Source of the DNA: Syntrophaceae bacterium
GTDB taxonomy: Bacteria; Desulfobacterota; Syntrophia; Syntrophales; UBA2185
NCBI GenBank assembly: GCA_003153775.1
Contig: PMBI01000059.1
Location: 1 to 64,000, forward strand
Reading direction: 5' to 3'
DNA: 64,000 bases
A program made the translations under genes and the position numbers. The notes beneath the pieces were generated by a model. It was not told the DNA's origin, searched no databases, and worked only from the letters and a program-made list of their open reading frames with translations. Below, piece by piece: positions 9,261 through 18,984 of this stretch (position 1 is its first letter; each line of letters opens with the position of its first letter).

Positions 9261-11188
9261 TCGGCCCAGGCGCTGATCCGGATATCATTCAAAGAATGAC
9301 CCTTTCCCTGGCGCACCGCGGGCCGGATGGTGCAGGCATCTATCGGGGAGAAGGCGTTATGCTGGGGCACCGCCGCCTGTCCATCATCGATCTTGTGACC
9401 GGCGAGCAGCCCATGACGAACGAGGATCGGACCGTCTGGGTAGTCTTCAATGGAGAAATATATAATTTTGAGGATCTGCGCAGGGAACTTCAGGAATGCG
9501 GGCACCGCTTTGAAACCAAGAGTGATACGGAGGTCCTTGTTCACGGATACGAGGAGTACGGGCCGGAATTCTTGGTAAGACTGGACGGTATCTTCGCATT
9601 TGCCCTCTGGGACGCAAGGAAGAAAAGAATGCTCCTGGTCAGGGATTATTTCGGCATCAAGCCCCTGCATTATCATTTTGACGGCCGGACGCTCCGCTTT
9701 GCATCCGAAATCAAGGCGATCCTTCAGGACCCCGCAGTATTGCGGGAGCCTGATTACCAGTCCATCCATTATTTCTTTAATCTGCGTTTCATTCCCGGCG
9801 AGGGGACACTGTTTAAGGGCGTCAAGAGGCTCCTTCCTGCCTATTACATGCTGTATGAGAATGGCGCAATTTCGACACATCGATATTTCAATCTCAAAAG
9901 GACGACGAATATTCCCGCAGATGAGAGCCATTGTGTGGCGGGGATCAGATATTATCTTCGCGAAGCAGTCCGGAAGCAAAAGATCAGCGACGTGCCACTC
10001 GGAGTGTATCTTTCAGGGGGGCTTGATTCGAGCGCCCTCGTTAAGTACATGAGCGAACTTTCCGCTGAACCCGTCAGGACCTTCTCTATGGGATTCAACG
10101 AACCTACGGATGAACTGGAGGATGCCCGCATCATAGCAGGGCAATTTCGGACGGATCATCATGAGATAAGCATATCACCTGACCCTCTCCGTCATTTTCC
10201 GGAGGTTATCTGGCATGCGGAAGAACCCAAGGAAAACATCCTGCAGGGCTTTCTCCTTTCCCGATTTGCCAGGAACCACGTCAAGGTCTGTCTCAGCGGG
10301 CTGGGCGGGGACGAGCTCTTTGCGGGCTACGAGCTTCACAGATACATCTACCCTGCAAGCTTTCTCTACCCCGCGGTGCCGGGAGCTCTGGACTCATGGC
10401 TGTTCCGGCCGCTCAGCAGATTCATTTTCTCTGCCGAGAATGCGTGGGGATCATTGTCCCTTGATGAGTACCGTCGGGGCCTGCAGATGCTTCTTTCCCT
10501 TGGCGACCCGGCCCGGTACTATCTGATTCTCCGAAACGTCTGGGATTTCGATGAGAGGGCCTATGAGAATGTCTATGGACCTGTTCTTTTGAGACAGAGC
10601 CTCAAGAAGACCCGTACACAATTCGACCATTTCTTTTCTGCCAATGGTGGAAGCGTTCTCGATAAGGTGCTGTGGGCCGAGTTTAACACCAAGATGCAGG
10701 AAGATTTTCTGATGAATGAAGATCGCACTTCCATGGCAAATGGTCTGGAAGTCCGCGTACCTTTCCTGGACAGAGACCTCGTGCAATTTGCCATGTCCAT
10801 ACCGGCGGAGCTGAAGATGAAAGGAAACCGGCTCAAGGACCTTTTCCGAAAGGCGATGGAGGGGGTCTTGCCGGAATATACATTAAGAAAAAAGAAATGG
10901 GGCTTCAGCTTCAATCCCTACTATCAGTTTCAGAAAGATTTGAAGACCGTTGCAGAGAGAGTCCTGACGAGGAAACGGGTGGAAGAGAGAGGGATACTGA
11001 ATTACGACTACCTGAAGAGGATCATGGATCATCCGCCCCATCCGCGGCTGCGCTGGCACTATTTCTTTCTCTGGCTGGCGCTCGGCATGGAAATATGGTT
11101 CCAGATGTTTATTGAAGGCGACCTCACTGAGCCTGTTTTTGAATTGGAACACTATCTGCAGAACGGCGGGCGGGATAATATCCCCTGA
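9239..11188 (+). CDS. asnB: Glutamine-hydrolysing asparagine synthase (AsnB type)
   Basis: The 649-residue protein begins MCGICG, so Cys2 is the N-terminal nucleophile of the class II glutaminase domain (about 1-200; AHRGPDG and FNGEIYN present). The synthetase domain carries the SGGLDSS pyrophosphate loop near residue 260 and SGLGGDELFAGY near 355. The start has a GAAAGGAG site. The family converts aspartate and glutamine to asparagine. Copies inside glycan clusters, including exosortase-associated ones, are thought to amidate a sugar acid or a peptide. Here a uronic-acid pathway is encoded next door, so amidation of a uronic acid is an attractive inference. Confidence 0.9.
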   Translation: MCGICGIIGPGADPDIIQRMTLSLAHRGPDGAGIYRGEGVMLGHRRLSIIDLVTGEQPMTNEDRTVWVVFNGEIYNFEDLRRELQECGHRFETKSDTEVLVHGYEEYGPEFLVRLDGIFAFALWDARKKRMLLVRDYFGIKPLHYHFDGRTLRFASEIKAILQDPAVLREPDYQSIHYFFNLRFIPGEGTLFKGVKRLLPAYYMLYENGAISTHRYFNLKRTTNIPADESHCVAGIRYYLREAVRKQKISDVPLGVYLSGGLDSSALVKYMSELSAEPVRTFSMGFNEPTDELEDARIIAGQFRTDHHEISISPDPLRHFPEVIWHAEEPKENILQGFLLSRFARNHVKVCLSGLGGDELFAGYELHRYIYPASFLYPAVPGALDSWLFRPLSRFIFSAENAWGSLSLDEYRRGLQMLLSLGDPARYYLILRNVWDFDERAYENVYGPVLLRQSLKKTRTQFDHFFSANGGSVLDKVLWAEFNTKMQEDFLMNEDRTSMANGLEVRVPFLDRDLVQFAMSIPAELKMKGNRLKDLFRKAMEGVLPEYTLRKKKWGFSFNPYYQFQKDLKTVAERVLTRKRVEERGILNYDYLKRIMDHPPHPRLRWHYFFLWLALGMEIWFQMFIEGDLTEPVFELEHYLQNGGRDNIP

Positions 11189-11206
11189 GCAAGCCCACGT
11201 CCGTTC

Positions 11207-12190
11207 TTACGCAGCGAGAATGGCGACGACCTTTTTTGTATGTTCGATGCCGGTGATGCAGGGGATTCCCTTTTTGATACAATCGATGAAGTGATCTATC
11301 TCAACCTTTAATGGTTCCTGAAAATCTATCTTCGGCAGAAGGACGTCTCCGGACCGGTAATTGAAAGCGGGAAAACGCTGGTTATCATAGTCCATGTCCT
11401 TTCCGAGAACTGCCATACGGTCTATCCCTTTGTCATAGATAGCAACCTTGTTGTCGGCAACGTCGTCGTATACCACCATCTTTTTTGAACCTACGACGGT
11501 TATGGAGCGGATCTTATTGGGATCAAGCCAGCTCACATGGATGTTTGCCATGACCTTGTCCGGATAAAGTATGTTCATAAAGACCACGTCGTCGATCCCT
11601 TTCTGTATGAAATCGACGCCGCGCTTTACAACGGAGACAGGCGTTGCATCGTTCAGCCAATACTGGATGATGCTGATGTCGTGGGGTGCAAAGTTCCACA
11701 AGGCATCGACGTCTGTGCGGATGCGGCCAAGGTTCAGCCTGTGGCTGTATATATAGCGGATATCTCCGAGTCCGCCGGAATCGATCAATTCTTTAATGTA
11801 ACGGACGGCCGCATTGAAAAGAAAGGTATGCCCTGCCATAGCCACCCGCTTTTTCTTGCCTGCGATTCTTCCGATTTCTTCGACCTCGGCCACACTTCTT
11901 GCCATCGGCTTCTCCACAAGCACGTGCTTTCCAGCTTCCAATGCCTTCGCGGCAAGATCAAAATGCGAAGCAACCGGTGTGGCAATGACGACGGCGTCTG
12001 TTTCCGGGTCTTTTAGGACATCTTGTATACTGTCGGTGACCTTTATTGCAGGATACAGCCTGTGGACGTAGTCGCGCCTCTCGGGGTCAAGATCTACTGT
12101 AGCTGTCACACGACATCTCTTGTTCTCAACGAGATTTCTGAGAATGTTCGGTCCCCAGTAACCCACACCTATTTGGGCGATCTTCAACAT
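11207..12190 (-). CDS. Gfo/Idh/MocA-family NAD(P)-dependent sugar dehydrogenase
   Basis: The 327-residue protein opens with the Rossmann motif IGVGYWGPNILRN, has VLVEKPMA near residue 94 (catalytic EKP lysine) and APHDISII near 167 (conserved histidine). The start has an AAGGAGAAGG site. It follows the WbpE-like aminotransferase by 14 bases and is the last gene of the - strand glycan operon, convergent with asnB. It resembles the Gfo/Idh half of the fusion protein two genes upstream, so the operon has two such dehydrogenases. One probably oxidises C3 of UDP-GlcNAc uronic acid; the other may act on another sugar. Confidence 0.87.
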   Translation of the reverse strand: MLKIAQIGVGYWGPNILRNLVENKRCRVTATVDLDPERRDYVHRLYPAIKVTDSIQDVLKDPETDAVVIATPVASHFDLAAKALEAGKHVLVEKPMARSVAEVEEIGRIAGKKKRVAMAGHTFLFNAAVRYIKELIDSGGLGDIRYIYSHRLNLGRIRTDVDALWNFAPHDISIIQYWLNDATPVSVVKRGVDFIQKGIDDVVFMNILYPDKVMANIHVSWLDPNKIRSITVVGSKKMVVYDDVADNKVAIYDKGIDRMAVLGKDMDYDNQRFPAFNYRSGDVLLPKIDFQEPLKVEIDHFIDCIKKGIPCITGIEHTKKVVAILAA

Positions 12191-12204
12191 ACAAGTCCTT
12201 CTCC

Positions 12205-13308
12205 TTAGCCGCCTGTAACATGCCTCAGTTGACTGCAGACGTACTCAAGCTGATCTTTGCTGATTTCCGGAAACATGGGGAGGCTGAGGATCTCCTGTGA
12301 GTATTGGGTGGCAACGGGAAAATCCTCCGGCCTGTGCCCCAGATACCGGTAGGCCATAAGGTTGGGCAATGCTATAGGATAATGGATGCCCGTTTCAATT
12401 CCACGGTTCTTTAGTTCCCGCATGACAGCTTCCCGGTTCTTAAGACGGACAACGAAAAGGTGATACACGTGTCTTGCGCCCTCGTTCACAACGGGCGTTA
12501 CGACGGGGCTGTCTTTCAGTAAATCACAGTAGCAGTCTGCTGCGGCCCTGCGCCGCTCCGTCCATGTTTCGAGATGTTTCAGTTTTGCTTTCAGGATCGC
12601 GGCCTGCAGAGTATCGAGCCGGCTGTTAACGCCTTCCTGCTCATGGTCATACTTACTGAGCCGTCCGTGGTTGGCAATCATCCGGCATCTGGTTGCCAAT
12701 GCTTCGTCGCTGGTGACGATCGCGCCTCCATCACCGTATGCCCCTAGATTCTTGGCGGGATAAAAACTGAAGCATCCCGCATTGCCGAGGGCGCCGACGC
12801 GCCGGCCGTTGATTTCCGCCCCGTGGGCCTGGGCGGCGTCCTCGACGATAAATAATCCGTGCCTCCCGGCAAGACTGGTAAGGGACGGCATATCTGCAGG
12901 ACGGCCGTAAAGATGAACAGGTACGATTGCCTTCGTCCGCGGTGACACGAGACGGGATACGTGTTCTGCATCGATGTTGTATGTCTCCGGATTGCAGTCT
13001 GCAAACACGACCTTGGCGCCCGTCATGGTAATAGCCTCCGAGGTGGCTATGAAGGAATTCGCAACAGTGATAACCTCGTCGCCTCGCCCCACACCCAAGG
13101 CGCGAAGAGCGATATACAGAGCGTCCGTGCCGTTTCCCACCCCTATGCAGTACCGGGCGCTGCAGTAGGATGCAAAATCCTCTTCAAATCGATTTACGCA
13201 GGGGCCGCCGATGAATGCCGCCTTGCCGATGACATCGGCTATGGCCAGGTCTATCTCATTCTTAATGGCTGTGTATTGTGCCTGCAAATCTACAAACGGC
13301 ACCTTCAT
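12205..13308 (-). CDS. DegT-family sugar aminotransferase, WbpE-like
   Basis: The start at 13308 (MKVPFVDLQAQY) is the standard opening of this family and has AAAGGTG upstream; a frame extended to 13326 would add six residues. The protein has 367 residues. The PLP lysine is in YPAKNLGAYGDGG near residue 183, GVGNGTDALYIALRALG lies near 54 and FIVEDAAQAHGA near 155. WbpE-like enzymes transaminate the 3-keto group of UDP-GlcNAc uronic acid with glutamate. The flanking WbpB-WbpD-like fusion and second dehydrogenase support that pathway. The precise sugar is inferred. Confidence 0.88.
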   Translation of the reverse strand: MKVPFVDLQAQYTAIKNEIDLAIADVIGKAAFIGGPCVNRFEEDFASYCSARYCIGVGNGTDALYIALRALGVGRGDEVITVANSFIATSEAITMTGAKVVFADCNPETYNIDAEHVSRLVSPRTKAIVPVHLYGRPADMPSLTSLAGRHGLFIVEDAAQAHGAEINGRRVGALGNAGCFSFYPAKNLGAYGDGGAIVTSDEALATRCRMIANHGRLSKYDHEQEGVNSRLDTLQAAILKAKLKHLETWTERRRAAADCYCDLLKDSPVVTPVVNEGARHVYHLFVVRLKNREAVMRELKNRGIETGIHYPIALPNLMAYRYLGHRPEDFPVATQYSQEILSLPMFPEISKDQLEYVCSQLRHVTGG

Positions 13309-13322
13309 CGATGAACACCTTT

Positions 13323-14939
13323 TCACGCGGCCCGCAGTCCTTTTTTCGAGAGCGTATATTTTTTCTTACAGGCCGGGCATTTCAGATTCTTGGGGAGCTT
13401 TTCTCCGCATTCGCACATCCATCCGGTTTGTCTGGCCGGGTTCCCCATCATGAGGGCATAATCAGGCACATCCTTCGTTACGACGGCGCCGGCGCCCACA
13501 AATGCGGATCGACCGACGGTGTGACCGCACACGATAGTACAGTTGGCCCCCAGTGTAGCGCCTCTCTTGATCAGCGTGGGTTTCAATTCACCCATGCGGC
13601 TGATATGGGCGCGGGGGTTAAAGACATTCGTAAAGACCATGCTCGGTCCGCAAAAAACGTTGTCCTCAAGAGTGACGCCTTTGTATATGGAAACATTGTT
13701 CTGGACTTTGCAGGAGTTTCCTATGACCACATCCTGGCCGATGACAACGTTCTGGCCGATGTTGCAATTGCTGCCGATGGCGGCCCCCGGAAGCACATGG
13801 GAGAAGTGCCATACCCTGGTGCCTTCTCCGACAGAGACGTTGTCGTCGATAACAGCAGTGGGGTGGACCTGGTACTTCGCGCTGTCCCCGGCATGGCCGG
13901 ATGACGCAGCACTATCCCCTGAAGATAAAGGTTTGATCTCAATCTTCCTGCCGTAGTCGTTCAAGGACCGCTGGCCGGCATTGAGAACCATGAGAACGCG
14001 CAGTCCTTCCCTGCCGTCCGTGAGAGGCGTCTGGCCCGTCATAATGCAATTGAGAAAGTGCTCGCATTCCAGCTTCAGGGGCTCCATTTCCGTCACATCG
14101 ACATATTCCGGAGTGGCTGTCGACGGCACGGGGATGTAGTTTCGCCATTTAATCTCATGCGGATAGATGAGAAGCTTTTCATTCCAGGGTCTCGTGTCAT
14201 CGAAAACAGCCATTTTCCGCTCGCCAACTACAACGAGCTTCTGCTCCTTGAAAGGATGAAGCCATGATACAAAGATATGGGCCTTTAAGCCGGACGGGAA
14301 TTCAAGGTGGGTCGTGGTTACATCGGCAATTTTTCTGTGAAGGTAGTTTCCGCCGGTTGCCAGGACGCTTTCCGGCTCTTCTCCGGCCAGGGCGAGAATC
14401 ATGGATATGTCATGGGGCGCAAAAGACCAAAGGATGTTTTCCTCCCGCCTGATCTTTCCGAGATTTAAACGGTGGGAATAGATGTAATTGATTCTGCCGA
14501 GCTCCCCTGCCCGGGCAAGCTCTTTTAGTCTGATGAAAGCAGGATGGTACTGGAGAAGATGTCCGACCATCAGTGTGAGTCTCTGCTCCGCCGCGAGATT
14601 GATCAGCTCGACTGCCTGGCTCTCGAGGAGGACGAGGGGCTTTTCCACGTAGACGTGCTTTCCCGCGAGAAGCGCTTCCCTTGCCAGAGTGAAATGCGTT
14701 TCCGCCGGCGTGGCGATTGCGACTCCCGCGATATCTTCCCTGCCGAGGACATCATTGAGAGCGATGCATGTCTCTACTTGAGGATGCCCTTTCCTGAGCT
14801 CAGCAAGAAGTGTTTCGCTCTTGTCACAGATCAGCTTTAGTGCGCCGAGTTCTGCATAATTCCTGACAAGATTTTTCCCCCAGTAACCTGTCCCTATGAC
14901 CGCCACATTTGGAAGAGCAGCATCTTTACGATTCTTCAT
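13323..14939 (-). CDS. Fused Gfo/Idh/MocA dehydrogenase - LbH N-acetyltransferase (WbpB-WbpD-like)
   Basis: ATG 14939 is chosen because it precedes the Rossmann strand and lies four bases after the preceding gene. The 538-residue protein has two enzymes in one chain. Residues ~1-340 are a Gfo/Idh/MocA dehydrogenase ([29 protein letters not shown]). Residues ~365-510 are a left-handed beta-helix acyltransferase with hexapeptide repeats, ending in a Cys4 ribbon (CECG and CPAC). In Pseudomonas and Bordetella, WbpB/WlbA oxidises C3 of UDP-GlcNAcA and WbpD/WlbB acetylates the 3-amino sugar made by WbpE. The fusion joins the first and last of these steps, with the aminotransferase encoded immediately downstream. 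Confidence 0.88.
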   Translation of the reverse strand: MKNRKDAALPNVAVIGTGYWGKNLVRNYAELGALKLICDKSETLLAELRKGHPQVETCIALNDVLGREDIAGVAIATPAETHFTLAREALLAGKHVYVEKPLVLLESQAVELINLAAEQRLTLMVGHLLQYHPAFIRLKELARAGELGRINYIYSHRLNLGKIRREENILWSFAPHDISMILALAGEEPESVLATGGNYLHRKIADVTTTHLEFPSGLKAHIFVSWLHPFKEQKLVVVGERKMAVFDDTRPWNEKLLIYPHEIKWRNYIPVPSTATPEYVDVTEMEPLKLECEHFLNCIMTGQTPLTDGREGLRVLMVLNAGQRSLNDYGRKIEIKPLSSGDSAASSGHAGDSAKYQVHPTAVIDDNVSVGEGTRVWHFSHVLPGAAIGSNCNIGQNVVIGQDVVIGNSCKVQNNVSIYKGVTLEDNVFCGPSMVFTNVFNPRAHISRMGELKPTLIKRGATLGANCTIVCGHTVGRSAFVGAGAVVTKDVPDYALMMGNPARQTGWMCECGEKLPKNLKCPACKKKYTLSKKGLRAA

Positions 14940-14943
14940 GGCA

Positions 14944-16041
14944 TCACTTATACAACCTTTCATTATCTTGAATGTCCATCCACATGGCAAAGAGGAGGGA
15001 CTGAAAAGAGCTGATAAAGAGAAAACCGAAGGCAAGCATCGTCAGCGGAGATACGCTTTCTCTGGTAAAGAGGATAATGTTCGCGATTTTAAATGCGTAG
15101 GGAATTGTGATGATGCCGAGCAAAAAGGAAAAATGATACAGCAGGAAAAGCGGGTGAAAATCTTTCAGGAGATACTTGATCCACAGCCGCTTGAAGAATG
15201 ATTTCAGCAGGAGCCAGGAGATTTTCGGAATAACCCTTGAGACCTTCATTTTTGACTGTTCGCCTACGTTGTAGACGGGCTTGATGCCTACCTCTTTGAC
15301 CGTGCAGTGGGCGATATTCAGTTTAACCAGGAGATCATTCGGCACGCCGTAATTGCGATAGATGTCGTGAATCCTGATGGCCTGCAGGGCATTTAACGAA
15401 ATGGCGGTGTATCCGCACTGGGTGTCTGAGACGTGCCAGTATCCCGAGGCTATTTTTGTCAGTATCGAAAGAACGGCGTTTCCGATGTATCTTGTCTTGG
15501 GTACGACCAGCCATGCACTCCGGTGGATGAGGCGATTCCCTTTTACGTAGTCGATGCCTTCCTCAATCACGGGGCGGCAGATGGACTCCAGTTCCGCGGG
15601 ATCCATTTGTCCGTCGCCGGCCATTACGGCTGTACAAAAAATCTGATGGTCAAGACACCATTTGTATCCTCTCGCGATGGCGGCGCCTACGCCCCCATTT
15701 ATTAAATTGTTAATGAGTATGATCCTGTCGGATTCGGATTTGCTGTTTGCCACTTCGGAAGGAATATAATATTCAATCTCTTTTTCCGCCATTTCATGAA
15801 GGACGACCTCCGCCTGGTTATACTTGGTATGCGCGGGTCTGTGTCTCTTAAACACAGTTCCTGCGCCAGTATCATGTTTTGTCATATAATCGGAAACAAC
15901 AGCGGCGGTCTTGTCCGTTGAACAGTCATTGACCACGATGATGCGATCTACGAAATCCGGCATCGTAGATATCACGTGAATGATCTGTTTTTCTTCGTTG
16001 TAGGCAGGGATAACCACGGCAACGGTCTTATTGTTCAGCAT
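14944..16041 (-). CDS. Family 2 glycosyltransferase with C-terminal membrane segments
   Basis: ATG 16041 begins [17 protein letters not shown], and a GAGGATGG site lies upstream; the frame extends further 5' without a convincing start. The 365-residue protein has the GT-A motifs VIPAYNEE near residue 10, [10 protein letters not shown] near 40 and MAGDGQMDP (DXD-like) near 143. Two hydrophobic segments near 300-350 anchor it in the membrane. It resembles DPM1/GtrB-type enzymes that make polyprenyl-phosphate sugars. It is the first gene of the - strand operon. It may load a sugar on undecaprenyl phosphate for the GT-C-like membrane/TPR proteins nearby. Confidence 0.85.
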   Translation of the reverse strand: MLNNKTVAVVIPAYNEEKQIIHVISTMPDFVDRIIVVNDCSTDKTAAVVSDYMTKHDTGAGTVFKRHRPAHTKYNQAEVVLHEMAEKEIEYYIPSEVANSKSESDRIILINNLINGGVGAAIARGYKWCLDHQIFCTAVMAGDGQMDPAELESICRPVIEEGIDYVKGNRLIHRSAWLVVPKTRYIGNAVLSILTKIASGYWHVSDTQCGYTAISLNALQAIRIHDIYRNYGVPNDLLVKLNIAHCTVKEVGIKPVYNVGEQSKMKVSRVIPKISWLLLKSFFKRLWIKYLLKDFHPLFLLYHFSFLLGIITIPYAFKIANIILFTRESVSPLTMLAFGFLFISSFQSLLFAMWMDIQDNERLYK

Positions 16042-16288
16042 AGTGCAACCATCCTCGCAGGGAGTTCTCTTAGGAATGAATCTGTTATTCAAGAATGGTA
16101 ATTTAATTTGCACACGATATGTAGCATATCCAATCCAGGATTTACAATCGAAATTCATAAGATTATGATGCCTAAACATTGTGCTTACGGTTTTGTTTTC
16201 TGTTGCCGTGGAGGCAGGCGGACAGCAAAAACCCTCGCCATCGCGCCTGTAATTTAGTATAGATGGATGGATCAATAATCGTGGTGGA

Positions 16289-18118
16289 ATGAAGATGCCG
16301 TCAGCCGGGGATAAACACGCAGATGATTATTTCGGAAAATATCGAGACCTCCTGATATGTGTGCTGATTTCAGCCGCCATCATTGTTGCATACTGGCCGG
16401 TGCAGCATTATGACCTCATTTCCCTCGACGACATTGACTATATAACTGGAAACCCTTATGTCAAAGCCGGACTGACGTGGCAAAGTTTTTCATGGGCGCT
16501 GAAAGACGTCCATACGGGCTACTGGCATCCGCTAACATGGGTTTCGCACATGTTGGATTATCAGATCTTCGGATCCAGGGTGGGCGGACATCATTGGACG
16601 AACGTCATCTTTCATATCGCGAATTCCGTACTGCTCTATATAATACTGAAGCGCGTGAGCGGCGCTGCATGGAGGAGCGCGTTCGTGGCGGCGCTCTTCG
16701 CTGTTCATCCCCTGAATGTGGAATCCGTGGCGTGGGTTTCGGAACGGAAGAATGTATTATGTACGTTCTTCTGGTTTGCCGGTATGTGGTCATATGCCTA
16801 TTACTTGGAGCGTCCGACGCGATACAGGTATTTTCTCATCCTCATGGCATTTTCCCTGGGATTAATGTCCAAGCCGATGATTGTCACATTTCCCTTCACC
16901 CTGCTGCTTCTGGATTACTGGCCGTTGGGGCGCCTCACGTCCTGGAAGACATTTCCGCGTCTCGTATTCGAAAAGATACCGCTCTTTATTCTCGCAGCCA
17001 TCGTCGGTGTCGTAACATTTGTCTCGAGCTTTCATGGAGACGTAACTATTTCCATCGATAAGTTGCCTCTCGCGGACCGCACGGCCAATGCTGTTCTTTC
17101 CTATGCAAAATATTTGGGGAAGATGTTCTGGCCCGAGAACCTCGCCGTCTTTTATCCGTATTCGAAGGAGTTTGGTTCGTTTCCAATAATTGGAGCTATC
17201 TTGCTGCTCACAGTTCTATCGTGCCTGGCGGTCTTTTTGGCCCGTAAATACCGGTACGCACTTATGGGATGGCTCTGGTATCTGGGAACCCTTGTGCCCG
17301 TTATCGGGCTCATACAGGTGGGCAAGCAGGCTATGGCCGACCGTTATGCCTATATCCCGATGATCGGCCTTTTCATTATTATTGCCTGGGGCATCCCGGA
17401 TCTCCTCCGGGGATGGCCGCGGCGGAAGATTATCTTCGCCGTATCTTCGGTCGCCGTTATCTCGGGCTTGATGATTTGCAGTCTTCTGCAGGTCCGCCAC
17501 TGGCAAAACGGTGTGACGCTCTTCGAACACGCCCTGCGGGTGACCGATATGAACTCCCGTGCCCATTACAATCTCGGCATCTCCTTAACAGGCCTGGGGA
17601 AATATGAAGAGGCCTTTTATCATTTCCAATATGCTATAAGATTAGAGCCTGAATACTCAGGGCCTTACTCCTACATGGGTGTCGCCTTGGCAGGGCAGGG
17701 GAAGACAGATGAAGCGATAGTTTATTACCAGGAAGCATTGAGAATAAAACAAAATGATGAGACAACGCATAACAACCTGGGCGTAGCTTTGGCCGGCAAA
17801 GGGAGGTTTGACGAGGCAATCCCGCATTTTCAGGAGGCTTTGCGAATCAGACCTGACTATGTATACGCCAACCGCAATATGGGCGGCGCTTTGTCCGGGC
17901 TGGGCAAGATGGAGGAAGCCATAGGTTATTACGAAAACGCCCTGAAGATTGAGAGAGGCAACGCCGTGACCCATAACAGTCTGGGCCTGGCATTGGCGAG
18001 TGTAGGGAGGACGCAGGAGGCAATTGAACATTTTCAAGAGGCCCTGAAAATCAATCCGTCTTATACTGCTGCTGCTGATAATCTGAAGTCCGTTCAGGGG
18101 AAAACTATTTATCACTGA
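16289..18118 (+). CDS. GT-C-like membrane protein with C-terminal TPR repeats (TMTC-like)
   Basis: The 609-residue protein has about ten membrane segments in residues 25-420. The first large loop carries LDDIDYITGNPYV near 52, an acidic motif as in GT-C mannosyltransferases, and ADRYAYIPM lies near 350. About five TPR units fill 420-600, each with the NxLGxxLxxxGxxxEAxxxFxxAL pattern. It is the full-length relative of the fragment at the left edge of the window. TMTC-type proteins of this architecture use lipid-linked sugars to O-glycosylate proteins in animals. Bacterial homologues are mostly uncharacterised, so function is inferred. It is transcribed divergently from the glycosyltransferase at 14944-16041. 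Confidence 0.85.
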   Translation: MKMPSAGDKHADDYFGKYRDLLICVLISAAIIVAYWPVQHYDLISLDDIDYITGNPYVKAGLTWQSFSWALKDVHTGYWHPLTWVSHMLDYQIFGSRVGGHHWTNVIFHIANSVLLYIILKRVSGAAWRSAFVAALFAVHPLNVESVAWVSERKNVLCTFFWFAGMWSYAYYLERPTRYRYFLILMAFSLGLMSKPMIVTFPFTLLLLDYWPLGRLTSWKTFPRLVFEKIPLFILAAIVGVVTFVSSFHGDVTISIDKLPLADRTANAVLSYAKYLGKMFWPENLAVFYPYSKEFGSFPIIGAILLLTVLSCLAVFLARKYRYALMGWLWYLGTLVPVIGLIQVGKQAMADRYAYIPMIGLFIIIAWGIPDLLRGWPRRKIIFAVSSVAVISGLMICSLLQVRHWQNGVTLFEHALRVTDMNSRAHYNLGISLTGLGKYEEAFYHFQYAIRLEPEYSGPYSYMGVALAGQGKTDEAIVYYQEALRIKQNDETTHNNLGVALAGKGRFDEAIPHFQEALRIRPDYVYANRNMGGALSGLGKMEEAIGYYENALKIERGNAVTHNSLGLALASVGRTQEAIEHFQEALKINPSYTAAADNLKSVQGKTIYH

Positions 18119-18231
18119 TATCAAATCGCAGGATATTCTGTGTCTGTTGTTCGTTATGAAGCGGAAGATTCCGGCAGAGAAAGATTGATATTCAGCACAG
18201 CGTGCACAAAATATTAAAGGTGGCCCAGCCA

Positions 18232-18984
18232 ATGTTTAAAGAGAAGAAAGTGATAGTTGTCATGCCCGCATATAATGCGGCGCAGACCCTCCAGAAGACC
18301 TATGATGAAGTAATGGCCCAGGGAATCGTGGATATGATTATACTTGTCGATGATGCCAGCCAGGATGATACCGCCGATATTGCAAAGACCCTCCCGAATG
18401 TGGAGGTATGTGTTCATGATTCTAACCGGGGCTACGGTGCAAATCAGAAGACATGTTACAGACTGGCGCTGGAACGGGGAGGCGATATTATCATCATGGT
18501 GCATCCTGATTATCAATACACGCCGATGCTGATTCCGGCTCTCGCAGCCCTGATCGGGAATGGCCTCTATTCCTGTGTCTTGGGTTCGAGGATCCTTGGA
18601 GGTTATGCCCTGAAGGGCGGGATGCCTCCCTGGAAATATCTTGCGAATCGCTTTTTGACGCTTGCAGAAAACATTCTCATGGGTGCGAAACTTTCTGAAT
18701 ACCATACCGGCTATCGGGCTTTTTCGCGGCAGCTGTTGGAGGAGCTGCCGATAGATGCAAACTCCGACGATTTTGTTTTTGATAATCAGATGCTGGCGCA
18801 GATCATCTGGCTTGGGCATACCATAGCCGAAGTCAGCTGCCCCACAAAATACTTTGCGGAAGCGTCATCAATCAACTTCAGGAGGAGTGTGAAGTACGGC
18901 CTTGAATGCCTTTTGACGGCTCTTACATTCCGTCTCGCAAAGGCCGGGATAACGACTTCAAAATTGTTTCCCCGGAGCCGATGA
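18232..18984 (+). CDS. Family 2 glycosyltransferase (polyprenyl-phosphate sugar synthase-like)
   Basis: ATG 18232 follows AAAGGTGG at a normal distance; the in-frame GTG at 18202 lacks such a site. The 250-residue protein has VMPAYNAAQTL near residue 10, LVDDASQDDT near 37 and MVHPDYQY (DXD-type acidic site) near 87. HTGYRAFSR near 163 is typical of dolichol-phosphate-mannose-synthase-like GT2 enzymes. There is no membrane segment. It could supply the lipid-linked sugar for the membrane/TPR protein encoded 113 bases upstream. Confidence 0.86.
   Translation: MFKEKKVIVVMPAYNAAQTLQKTYDEVMAQGIVDMIILVDDASQDDTADIAKTLPNVEVCVHDSNRGYGANQKTCYRLALERGGDIIIMVHPDYQYTPMLIPALAALIGNGLYSCVLGSRILGGYALKGGMPPWKYLANRFLTLAENILMGAKLSEYHTGYRAFSRQLLEELPIDANSDDFVFDNQMLAQIIWLGHTIAEVSCPTKYFAEASSINFRRSVKYGLECLLTALTFRLAKAGITTSKLFPRSR

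Noticed and set aside
9173-9979. Open - strand frame of 268 codons
   Set aside because: It is antisense to asnB, whose MCGICG start and glutaminase motifs leave no doubt.
13278-13904. Open + strand frame of 208 codons across the aminotransferase/fusion junction
   Set aside because: It is antisense to two genes with clear family motifs and has no ribosome site or recognisable domain.
16042-16275. 78-residue N-terminal extension of the glycosyltransferase
   Set aside because: The GT-A fold begins a few residues after ATG 16041, and the extension has no start signal.
17560-18080. Tandem DNA repeat
   Set aside because: The periodicity of about 102 bases is explained by the encoded TPR units and the copies are diverged at DNA level.
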